Assembly (NCBI RefSeq): GCF_003938605.1 | Contig: NZ_RHWX01000015.1 | Location: 34,087 to 98,086, forward strand | DNA length: 64,000 nt | Direction: 5' to 3' | Origin: Brevundimonas sp. 357 | Lineage (GTDB): Bacteria > Pseudomonadota > Alphaproteobacteria > Caulobacterales > Caulobacteraceae | Shown: positions 8,614-16,309 of the stretch, in pieces | Layout: every line of letters starts with the position of its first letter | How positions within the stretch are numbered: the first letter of the stretch is position 1 | Position numbers and translations under genes: made by a program | The notes under the pieces: generated by a model | The model's input: only the letters and a program-made list of their open reading frames with translations | Databases searched by the model: none | What the model was told of the DNA's origin: nothing

Positions 8614-9815
8614 GAAACATACTCCCGACACAGGCGACGGCCCAGCCGCGCGATGACTTCATAGTCGATGGTCGCGCCTTCCAGCGCCAGTTGTTCCGGC
8701 GTCCGATTGGGGCCGAGCAGCTCCACCTGATCGCCCGGTTTCAGCGCATCGGGCCGCAGGGCGCTGATATCCACCACCAGACTGTCCATCGAGATGCGCC
8801 CGGCGAAGGGCAGCAACCGCCCCTCGAACGCGGCGGCGCCGGTGGCCGACAACTGACGCGGCCAGCCGTCGGCATAGCCCACGCCGATGGTCGCCAGACG
8901 CATGCCCTTCGCCGCCGTGACGGCCCAGCCGTAGCCGACGCCCGCGCCCGCAGGCACGTCGCGGGTCTGGATGACGCGGCCCGTCACCTCGACCACCGGC
9001 TGCATGGCCTTGGCTGAGGGCGAGGCGTCCAGTCCGAACAGGGCGGCCCCGACCCGGCACAGGTCATAGTGATAGTCTTCGCCCAGCCAGCACCCGGCCG
9101 AGTTGGCCAGCGAGCGCTCAACGCCCTGCGGCGCGTGGGCCAATATGCGCTCGAAAGCCTGTCGCTGGCGCGCATTGCCCGCGTGGCCGGGGGTGTCGGC
9201 GACGGCCAGGTGGCTGAGGATCAGGCGCGGTTCGATCCAGCGGATCGGGCCCTCCGGGTCAAAGGCCCATGCGGCGTCCTCTAGCGGCAGGCCCAGCCGC
9301 GACATGCCGGTGTCGAACTGGATCGCCGCCGCCAGCGGCCGCCCGACGGCCCGGCCCAGACGCGCCCAGCCCTCCATCTGCTCGCGGCTGTTCAGCACCG
9401 GGATCGCCCCGGCGGCCAGGGCGGCGTATTCGGCGCCCGGCGCCAGGCCGTTCAGCACGAATAGTTCGGCGTCGGCGGGCAGGACGCGGCGCAGCTCCAC
9501 CGCCTCGAACAGATGGGCGACGAAGAAGGCCCGGCATCCGGCGTCATAGAGGGCGGGCGCGATGCGGGCCGCGCCCAGACCATAGGCGTCGGCCTTGACC
9601 ACGGCGGCGCAGGCGGCGGGGGCGATCCTGTCCCGCATGGCGCGATAGTTGGCGGCGACGGCGCCAAGGGAAACGCGAATCCGGCCGCCGCCGTGGTCGG
9701 ATCGGCGGCCCGGCTGATCGGTCGGGAACAGGGCGAGGGCAGGCAAGGGACGGGAACTCTCACGGCGTCGGCTGACCGCCGACCTCCGCACCCTAGACGG
9801 CGCTGTCCCGGCCAT
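8610..9815 (-). CDS. alr: Alanine racemase
   Basis: PLP enzyme converting L- to D-alanine for peptidoglycan. The catalytic lysine is in VVKADAYGLG, the second catalytic base (tyrosine) in AGVGYGWAV, and GYADGWPR and GRISMDSLVVD are family blocks. The conserved domain starts at about residue 46 (RIRVSLGAVAANYRAM), so the first ~23-45 residues from the ATG at 9815 may be over-extended; a TTG at 9744-9746 is an alternative start. The 3' end overlaps yggS by four bases. Confidence 0.92.
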   Translation of the reverse strand: MAGTAPSRVRRSAVSRRRESSRPLPALALFPTDQPGRRSDHGGGRIRVSLGAVAANYRAMRDRIAPAACAAVVKADAYGLGAARIAPALYDAGCRAFFVAHLFEAVELRRVLPADAELFVLNGLAPGAEYAALAAGAIPVLNSREQMEGWARLGRAVGRPLAAAIQFDTGMSRLGLPLEDAAWAFDPEGPIRWIEPRLILSHLAVADTPGHAGNARQRQAFERILAHAPQGVERSLANSAGCWLGEDYHYDLCRVGAALFGLDASPSAKAMQPVVEVTGRVIQTRDVPAGAGVGYGWAVTAAKGMRLATIGVGYADGWPRQLSATGAAAFEGRLLPFAGRISMDSLVVDISALRPDALKPGDQVELLGPNRTPEQLALEGATIDYEVIARLGRRLCREYVS

Positions 9816-9862
9816 TCCCCGCCACGTCGGCGCAGATCGTCAGACCGCTTTGTAAGCGTCGA

Positions 9863-11374
9863 TCACGCGGGGAACAGCTTCGCCAGCCGATCGACGGCGG
9901 CGTCGATCTCGGCCGGGGTCGAGGCGGCGAAGCCCATCAACCAGCCGGGGCGGCCCGCGCCTGCGTCGTGCAGGGGCGTCAGGCCGGTCAGGTGGACGCC
10001 GACGCGCCGGGCCGCGCGCACCGTCTCGGCCTCGTCGAAGCCGTCCTTCAGGAAGCAGGGCATCTGGAGGCCCCCGGCGGGCCGGTCGGGCGTGACGACG
10101 TGAGGCAGGCGCGCCGTCACCGCCGCCTCCAGCGCGTCCAGCCGTTCCGCATAGACGCCGCGCATGGCGCGGACATAGGCGCCGAACCGACCGTCCTCGA
10201 TGAAGCGCGCCAGCGTCAGCTGGGCCACCGAGGCGGTGAAGCCGTCCATCAGGCTGCGCGCCGCCACCATCGGCTCGACCAGCGGGCGCGGCAGGATCAG
10301 ATAGGCCAGCCTCAGACCCGGAAACAGCGACTTGGTGAAGGTGCCCAGATACAGGGTCCGGTCATGCGGGTCCAAGCCCTGAACGCAGGCGGTCGGCCGC
10401 CCGGCGTAGTGGAACTCGCTGTCGTAATCGTCTTCCAGAATCCAGGCGTCATGCTCGGCCGCCCACTGGATCAGGGCCAGCCGCCGGTCCAGCGACAGCG
10501 TGCGTCCGGTCGGAAACTGGTGCGAAGGGGTGACGAAAACCGCCCGTCCGTCCTCGCGTCGGGCCAGCAGGTCGTCGGTGCGCAGCCCCTGCGCATCGAC
10601 CGCCACGGGCAGGCGTTTCAGCACCGCCGCGTCCAGCGCCTTGGCGGCGCCCTGATAGGCCGGGTCTTCGATGAAGACGCCGTCGCCGGGATCGGCCAGC
10701 ACCCGCGCGCACAGGGACAGGGCCTGCTGCGAACTGGTCAGGATCAGGATCTGGTCGGGATCGGCCCGCGCCCCGCGTTCAAGGTTCACATAGCCGGCGA
10801 TGGCGCGGCGCAGGCGCGGATGGCCCTGCGGGTCGCCGTGGTGCAGGGCGGCGGCGCCCTCCTCGCGCAGGGTCAGGCGGTGCAGCCGGTCCCATTGAGC
10901 GAAGGGAAACAGCCGCGTCTCCGGCACGCCGGGTGAAAAGGCCAGCGGAGCGTAAGGATCGCGCAGACCTCCGCTGTCGGCCATCGCCTGCCCGCGCTTG
11001 CTCAGGGTCGGCGCCGTCGCCGGTTGCAGGGCCGGGCGGCGGCCCGCCGGGCGCAGCACCCCGCGCTTCAGGCCCAGTTCGGTCAGCTCGCAGACGAAGC
11101 TGCCGCTGCCGACGCGCCGCTCGATGAAGCCCTCGGCGTGAAGTTGGGCATAGGCCGTCTCGACCGTGTCGCGCGACACGCCCAGCGACCGGGCCAGCGT
11201 CCGCGATGACGGCAGGGGCCGCCCCGCCGTCAGCGAGCGCTCGACGATCAACTGACGCACGGCGCGCTGGATGCGGGCGTGCAGGGGCAGGCCGGACTGG
11301 GCCGGGTGGTCCATGAAGGCCTGGACGGATTCCAGCTGGGCGCGCTTCAGCAATGGTCTGCGTCTTCTTTCCAA
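9863..11374 (-). CDS. Second MocR-type regulator (GntR-aminotransferase fusion)
   Basis: About 503 residues. The GntR winged helix (LPSSRTLARSLGVSRDTVETAY) comes first, then an aminotransferase-like domain with EDDYDSEFHY and the PLP lysine in LGTFTKSLFPGLRLAY. It is a distinct paralogue of the regulator at 2652-4091. The longest frame starts with TTG at 11374, and an ATG at 11314 still leaves the whole winged helix, so the start is uncertain. It is divergent from hemA with a perfect palindrome between, so hemA or itself is a candidate target. Confidence 0.87.
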   Translation of the reverse strand: MERRRRPLLKRAQLESVQAFMDHPAQSGLPLHARIQRAVRQLIVERSLTAGRPLPSSRTLARSLGVSRDTVETAYAQLHAEGFIERRVGSGSFVCELTELGLKRGVLRPAGRRPALQPATAPTLSKRGQAMADSGGLRDPYAPLAFSPGVPETRLFPFAQWDRLHRLTLREEGAAALHHGDPQGHPRLRRAIAGYVNLERGARADPDQILILTSSQQALSLCARVLADPGDGVFIEDPAYQGAAKALDAAVLKRLPVAVDAQGLRTDDLLARREDGRAVFVTPSHQFPTGRTLSLDRRLALIQWAAEHDAWILEDDYDSEFHYAGRPTACVQGLDPHDRTLYLGTFTKSLFPGLRLAYLILPRPLVEPMVAARSLMDGFTASVAQLTLARFIEDGRFGAYVRAMRGVYAERLDALEAAVTARLPHVVTPDRPAGGLQMPCFLKDGFDEAETVRAARRVGVHLTGLTPLHDAGAGRPGWLMGFAASTPAEIDAAVDRLAKLFPA

Positions 11375-11376
11375 AG

Positions 11377-11396
11377 TGGCCGGAATGATCCGGCCA
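11377..11396. promoter_or_regulatory. Perfect 8-4-8 palindrome between the MocR gene and hemA
   Basis: TGGCCGGA-ATGA-TCCGGCCA is a perfect inverted repeat placed two bases upstream of the longest MocR frame and 72 bases upstream of hemA. No T tract follows on either strand, so an operator is likelier than a terminator. The binding protein is unknown; the adjacent MocR protein is the natural candidate. Confidence 0.5.
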
Positions 11397-11468
11397 ATGC
11401 GGCGTTAGGTGTCACGCCCCCGGCGGGATGGCAATGTCGCCGCCCGTCCTGTGATGGGATGTGATGTC

Positions 11469-12716
11469 ATGGGCGCTTTCGATTTCGCCGACTTCTTCAG
11501 CCGCGATCTGGACGATCTGAAGCAGGAGGGCCGCTATCGCGTCTTCGCCGATCTGGAGCGGTTGGCCCCTGACACCCCCTATGCGCGCGATCATCGGCGC
11601 GGGCGGACCATCACCATCTGGTGCTCGAACGACTATCTGTCGATGGGCGTCCACCCCGAGGTGGTCGAGGCGGCGCAGGCCGCGATCCGCACCTATGGCG
11701 CGGGCGCCGGCGGGACGCGCAACATCTCGGGCACCAGCCACGAACACGTCCTTCTGGAGCGCGATCTGGCCGATCTGCACAGCAAGGAGGCGGCGCTGCT
11801 GTTCACCTCGGGCTATGCGGCCAATGACGCGGCCCTGTCGACGCTGGCGTCGCGCCTGCCGGGGGCGGTGATCTTTTCTGACGCCCTGAACCACGCCTCC
11901 ATGATCGAGGGCATGCGGCGCTCGGGCGTGGAGAAGCACATCTTCGCCCACAACGACTGGCGCGATCTGGATCGGCTGATGAGCGGGGTCTGCCGCTATC
12001 GGCCCAAGCTGGTCTGTTTCGAGAGCTGCTATTCGATGGACGGCGACTTCGCCTCCATCGCCGCCCTCTGCGACGTGGCCGAAAAGCACGGCGCCTTCAC
12101 CTATCTGGACGAGGTGCACGCCGTGGGCCTGTACGGCGCGCGCGGCGCGGGCGTGGCCGAACGCGACGGCCAGTCGCACCGCATCAGCATGATCCAGGGC
12201 ACCCTCAGCAAGGGGTTCGGCGCCATGGGCGGCTATGTGGCGGGCGATGCGGCGGCGGTCGATTTCGTGCGCAGCCACGCGCCGGGCTTCATCTTCAGCA
12301 CGGCCCTGCCGCCCTCGGTCGTGGCCGGGGTGCGGGCGGCCCTGCGTCATCTGAAGGCCGACGGCGCGCCGCGCCGGGCGCTCGCCGCGCGCGCCGCCTC
12401 GATCAAGGCGGGGATGCAGCGGCTGGGCCTGCCGGTCCTGCCCAGCCCCAGCCATATCCTGCCGGTGATGATCGGCGACGCGGCCACGGCGCGGGCGGTG
12501 ACGGACGCCCTGATGGATGAGCACGGCGTCTATATCCAGCCGGTCAACTTCCCCACGGTGCCGCGCGGAACCGAGCGGCTGCGCGTCACGCCGACGCCGC
12601 TGCACAGCGACGACGACGAGGATCATCTGCTGGAGGCTCTGGCCGCCGTCTGGGCCGATAACCCCGACTGGCGCCGGTTCTCGCGACGGGCGGGTGCGAG
12701 TATGGCGCACGCCTGA
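11469..12716 (+). CDS. hemA: 5-aminolevulinate synthase
   Basis: 415 residues. The PLP enzyme condenses glycine and succinyl-CoA to 5-aminolevulinate, the alphaproteobacterial entry to heme. It opens [16 protein letters not shown], then [12 protein letters not shown] as in other alphaproteobacterial HemA proteins. [21 protein letters not shown] and the PLP lysine in [13 protein letters not shown] are intact. The ATG at 11469 is chosen because the homologous start follows directly. Alternative upstream ATG codons (11457 and earlier) have no better ribosome site. A hairpin follows the stop. Confidence 0.94.
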   Translation: MGAFDFADFFSRDLDDLKQEGRYRVFADLERLAPDTPYARDHRRGRTITIWCSNDYLSMGVHPEVVEAAQAAIRTYGAGAGGTRNISGTSHEHVLLERDLADLHSKEAALLFTSGYAANDAALSTLASRLPGAVIFSDALNHASMIEGMRRSGVEKHIFAHNDWRDLDRLMSGVCRYRPKLVCFESCYSMDGDFASIAALCDVAEKHGAFTYLDEVHAVGLYGARGAGVAERDGQSHRISMIQGTLSKGFGAMGGYVAGDAAAVDFVRSHAPGFIFSTALPPSVVAGVRAALRHLKADGAPRRALAARAASIKAGMQRLGLPVLPSPSHILPVMIGDAATARAVTDALMDEHGVYIQPVNFPTVPRGTERLRVTPTPLHSDDDEDHLLEALAAVWADNPDWRRFSRRAGASMAHA

Positions 12717-12727
12717 CGTGGTAACGA

Positions 12728-12759
12728 CGCCCCTCGTCGCGTGCAGGCGGCGAGGGGCG
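12728..12759. terminator. Hairpin between convergent hemA and the DUF6607 gene
   Basis: CGCCCCTCG pairs with CGAGGGGCG across a 14-base loop. No T tract follows on either strand, so it may be a weak or factor-dependent terminator serving both converging genes. Confidence 0.45.
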
Positions 12760-12765
12760 AGACGA

Positions 12766-13740
12766 TCAGCGCCGGGTCGCCCGGTTGATCAGGGCGCGGG
12801 CTTGCTCGATGGCGGCCGGGGTGGTCAGTTCGCCGGCGTGAATCTTATCGGCCATCTCCATCAGCGAGGCGCTGGTGGCGGCGCCTGTGTCGGCGACCTC
12901 CTGGACATGAACGCCGTTGTCGCGAGCTATGACGGCGTCCCAGGCGGTGCGAACCTCGCCCCAATAGTCTTGAGTGGCGGCCCAGTAGTCGTCGCCTAGC
13001 TTGGGGTCGAAGGCGGTCGAGGCGTCATAGGTGTTGACCACGTCTTCCTGAACCACGACCAGTGGCTCGCCGCCATTGCGGCCGGTCATCTTTACGTTGT
13101 CCTGAATGTGGACCCAGCCGCCGGGCCGTATGACGTGCCGGTTAGTTCCGAGGTAGCGGTCATAGACCGGGTTGCGCACGGCGTCGCGCCGGGCCAGCGG
13201 ACGCCAGGTCGGACCGGACGTCCAGACGGTCATGCCGTTGTCGTAGGTCCAGCGGCCGACACCGCCGTAACGCGGCGAGTCGTCCGTCTGCCACACTGTC
13301 TGGGACCAGGCGCCGCGACGCGCTTCAGCCGACACGGGGGTCAGGGTCCACTGGTTCGGGCCGGCGTAGGTCAGCACGGTTTCGGGTTGATAGACCCAGT
13401 CCTGACGCCAGTGCTTGACCAGGACGGTCTGACCCTCGTGGCGCATGACCAGGATGTGCTGCAGGCTGATGCGGTCGCCTTGGTCATAGACGACGCGCAC
13501 GATCTCGGTGCCGCCGGACCGCTTGGGTTCCAACGGCTGATAGTCCGCCTGCAGGCTGACGGTCTCGCGCATGTCGAAGCGCACGCGATAGTCGCCGACC
13601 TGAGCCAGGATGGCCTGACGATCGCGTTCAAAGGCGCTGGCGGGGGCTTGGGTCTGAGTTTGGGCCGCGAGGGCGGCGGGCATGGCCTGGGCGGCGGGCG
13701 CGCCGGTCAGCAGGGCGGCGGCGATCAGGATGGCGCGCAT
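12766..13740 (-). CDS. Exported DUF6607-type protein
   Basis: 324 residues with a signal peptide (MRAILIAAALLTGAPAAQA, probable cleavage after AQA), then a tryptophan-rich secreted domain (KHWRQDWVYQ, NQWTLTPV, GRWTYDNGMTVWTSG). I recognise this as the DUF6607 type, often found beside TonB-dependent receptors; its biochemical role is not known. The ATG at 13740 is preferred because the signal peptide starts there; another ATG at 13794 would give a long charged leader. It lies 62 bp downstream of the TonB receptor on the same strand, probably in one iron-regulated operon. Confidence 0.65.
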   Translation of the reverse strand: MRAILIAAALLTGAPAAQAMPAALAAQTQTQAPASAFERDRQAILAQVGDYRVRFDMRETVSLQADYQPLEPKRSGGTEIVRVVYDQGDRISLQHILVMRHEGQTVLVKHWRQDWVYQPETVLTYAGPNQWTLTPVSAEARRGAWSQTVWQTDDSPRYGGVGRWTYDNGMTVWTSGPTWRPLARRDAVRNPVYDRYLGTNRHVIRPGGWVHIQDNVKMTGRNGGEPLVVVQEDVVNTYDASTAFDPKLGDDYWAATQDYWGEVRTAWDAVIARDNGVHVQEVADTGAATSASLMEMADKIHAGELTTPAAIEQARALINRATRR

Positions 13741-13802
13741 GGGGGTTCCATTTGCTTGCGGGGTGCGGGGCTTAAGCTTGCGCTTCTGGGTCATGGTCGG
13801 GT

Positions 13803-16094
13803 TCACAGGCGGACGCTCAGGGAGACGCCGACGTTGCGGCCCGGCTGGGTGAAGGCGTCCAGCGTTGCGGGACTGGCGCCGACGGCGGGGCGGCTCAGGC
13901 CGCGTACGTCGCTCCACCAGGCGTATTTCTCGTCGAAGACGTTGAAGACGCCGGCGCGCAGGGTGGCCCGCTCAGCCACGTTCCAATAGGCGGTGACGTC
14001 CAGCAGGGTGAAGGAGTCGCCCGGCCAGCACAGGCCGCCGCCGCACTCATGGTTCGATTTCTTGTCCGACCAGGTGACGGTGGCGCTCCCGCCCCAGACG
14101 CCCGAGGGCGCGGCGTAGTTCAGGCCGCCGACCAGCTTGATCGGATCGACGCTGGTCAGGGCGCCGCGCTCGTCCTGCGTCTCCTGTTCGCCGTCGGCGA
14201 AGGAGGCGGCGACGATGGTCGAGAAGCCGTTGTCCCAATGGATGTCGCCGCGCGCTTCCAGACCCCAGATCTTCACCGTGGTCAGGTTGACGTACTGATA
14301 GATCAGCGGATCGACGCCGGGACGACCCGTGCCGCGCACCACCACCTGGTTGATGAAGTCGTCGTATTCCGTGCGGAAGGCCGTCGTCTGCAGCGACAGG
14401 TTCCCGCCGAAGAGGTCCAGGTTGCGGAAGCGGAAGCCGCCCTCGATGCTCTCGCTCGTCTCGGGCTTCAGGTCCGGGTTGGGGATGGACTCATAGCCGA
14501 ACACCGGGTTGGCGAAGAAGTTGTTCACCTGCATCGGCGAGGGCGCCTTGAAGCCCTGGGCGTAGTTGGCGAAGACGCCGAAGTGGTCGTCGGCCCAGTA
14601 GATGACGCCGATCTTGGGCGACAGATGGCCGTCGCTCTGCTTCTCGGCGGCGGCGGGGAAGAGGGCGTCCTTCTTGGGCGTCAGCTCATACCAGTCGTAG
14701 CGCAGGGCCGGGATGATGCTGAGGCGGCCGCCCAACAGGTCGATCTCGTCCTGAATGAACAGGCCCGCCAGGTCGAACTCGGTCTTGGGGAAGGGGCGGG
14801 TCGGGAAGGTTTCGCCGGTCGGCGGCGCGGTGCCGTCGCGGACGCCTTCCTGGGTCGTGCGCGACCAGTCGGCGCCGAAGGTGACGCGATGGCGGACCGC
14901 CTCGCCGCCGAAGCTCTTGGACCCCTGCGCCGCCAGGCCCCAGACGGCGTTGTCGAAGGTCACGTCGCGGGTGCGGTCGCCCGAGACGGTCGCCGGCGGG
15001 GCGGCGCCGACGATGGTGGTGATGTCGCGGTCTTCAAAGGTGAACTGGCGGGTCGTCGCCTCCTGCCAGAAGCCGGCGACCGAACCCTTGTCCAGGCCCA
15101 GGAAGTCGCTGAAGCGCCAGTCCAGGCTGACGCGGTCGCGCTGGGTCTCGTCCTCGGCCAGAACCTGATTGACGGTGGTGACGGTGGTGCGGCCGGGCAT
15201 GGCCATGGTGCTGGAGCCGCGGGTGCTCAGGGCGTCGCCGCTCATGTCCTGGTCGAAGTGGTCATAGGTCAGGCGCACGACGTGGTCCGGGTTCACGTCC
15301 CAGACCAGCTTGGCCAGCACCGCGTTGGAGGCGAAATCCTGCGGGTTGGGCTGGGTGCGGGCCGCGCCGACGCCGCCCGTCTCGGCCATGTTTTCGGTCT
15401 CTTGAGCGTCACGACGGGTGTAGGCCAGCAGGCCCGAGAAGGCGCCGCTGCGCCCGGCCAGGGCCAGGCCCTCGGTCCAGCCTTCATCGGCCGAGTTGTA
15501 GCCGACGCGCGCGCGGGCGCCGAAGTTGCGGCCCGCCTCGATGAAGTCGGCCGGGTCTTTCGAGGTGAAGCTGACGGCGCCGGCGATGCCGTCCGAACCA
15601 TAGAGGGCCGAGGCCGGGCCGCGCAGGATCTCGACCGACTTGACCAGATCCAGGTCGTTATAGCCGCCGCGACCGACCGACTGGGCGCCGAAGGCGAAGC
15701 CGTCCGGCACGCGCACGCCGTCCTGCACGATCAGCACGCGGTTGCCGCCCATGCCGCGAATGGTGAAGCCGGAATTGCCGTCGCGCCCGGCGCCCGACAG
15801 GGCGGCCGAAAAGCGGGCGGGGCTGGTCGGGACGCTGACGCCCGGTTCGAACCGGATCAGATCCTTGATGTCGGTGACGAGGTTGGTCTCGATATCCTTG
15901 GCGGTGATGACGCTGATGCTGGCGGGCACTTCGTCGACGCGGCGCTCGGTGCGGGTGCCGACGACGGTGACCGGGGCCACGCGCACGGGCTCGTTCAGGT
16001 CGATCGCATTGTCTTCGACGGCGGGCGCGGCGATGGCGGGAACAGCGGCGGCGAGGGCGGTCAGCCCGACGGAAATCATGAGTAGCGAGCGCAT
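13803..16094 (-). CDS. TonB-dependent receptor, hemoglobin/heme type
   Basis: 763 residues. The signal peptide starts MRSLLMISVGLTALAAAV. A TonB-box-like stretch (PVTVVGTRTE) precedes the plug domain with RGMGGNRVLIVQDGVRVPD and VEILRGPASALYGSDGIAGAV. A 22-strand-type barrel ends in NVGVSLSVRL with an aromatic-poor terminus. The segment NPDLKPETS (about residue 540) matches the NPNL box of heme receptors. The Fur-like box 37 bp upstream indicates iron repression. Heme is the favoured ligand, but a siderophore cannot be excluded from sequence alone. Confidence 0.85.
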   Translation of the reverse strand: MRSLLMISVGLTALAAAVPAIAAPAVEDNAIDLNEPVRVAPVTVVGTRTERRVDEVPASISVITAKDIETNLVTDIKDLIRFEPGVSVPTSPARFSAALSGAGRDGNSGFTIRGMGGNRVLIVQDGVRVPDGFAFGAQSVGRGGYNDLDLVKSVEILRGPASALYGSDGIAGAVSFTSKDPADFIEAGRNFGARARVGYNSADEGWTEGLALAGRSGAFSGLLAYTRRDAQETENMAETGGVGAARTQPNPQDFASNAVLAKLVWDVNPDHVVRLTYDHFDQDMSGDALSTRGSSTMAMPGRTTVTTVNQVLAEDETQRDRVSLDWRFSDFLGLDKGSVAGFWQEATTRQFTFEDRDITTIVGAAPPATVSGDRTRDVTFDNAVWGLAAQGSKSFGGEAVRHRVTFGADWSRTTQEGVRDGTAPPTGETFPTRPFPKTEFDLAGLFIQDEIDLLGGRLSIIPALRYDWYELTPKKDALFPAAAEKQSDGHLSPKIGVIYWADDHFGVFANYAQGFKAPSPMQVNNFFANPVFGYESIPNPDLKPETSESIEGGFRFRNLDLFGGNLSLQTTAFRTEYDDFINQVVVRGTGRPGVDPLIYQYVNLTTVKIWGLEARGDIHWDNGFSTIVAASFADGEQETQDERGALTSVDPIKLVGGLNYAAPSGVWGGSATVTWSDKKSNHECGGGLCWPGDSFTLLDVTAYWNVAERATLRAGVFNVFDEKYAWWSDVRGLSRPAVGASPATLDAFTQPGRNVGVSLSVRL

Positions 16095-16130
16095 CGGCGA
16101 GACCCCGGTTGAAACTGGGCCTGCTTTAAT

Positions 16131-16149
16131 GCGAACGATTATCAGAATC
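16131..16149 (-). promoter_or_regulatory. Fur box of the TonB receptor operon
   Basis: The minus strand reads GATTCTGATAATCGTTCGC, which matches 14 of 19 positions of the classic Fur consensus GATAATGATAATCATTATC. It lies 37 bases upstream of the receptor start and contains a GATAAT that could be the -10 element. Iron-dependent repression is inferred. Confidence 0.7.
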
Positions 16150-16309
16150 AATCTTAGTCTTTTGACGCTTCAATCGTTCCCGCTACGGTCACAATCGCGC
16201 CAACTCGTCGCTTTGACGCAAGCGCGTCATTTCCCTTAGGAAAAACTCTGGTAGAACGAGAAGGCGCGATCCGCAGCCTTTCGGACGCCGTCCCAAAATT
16301 TTTTCGGAG

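Noticed and set aside
16213..16241. TTGACG followed 17 bases later by TTAGGA, as an mrp promoter.
   Set aside because: The -35 is good but the -10 matches too poorly to call; the mrp promoter remains unidentified.
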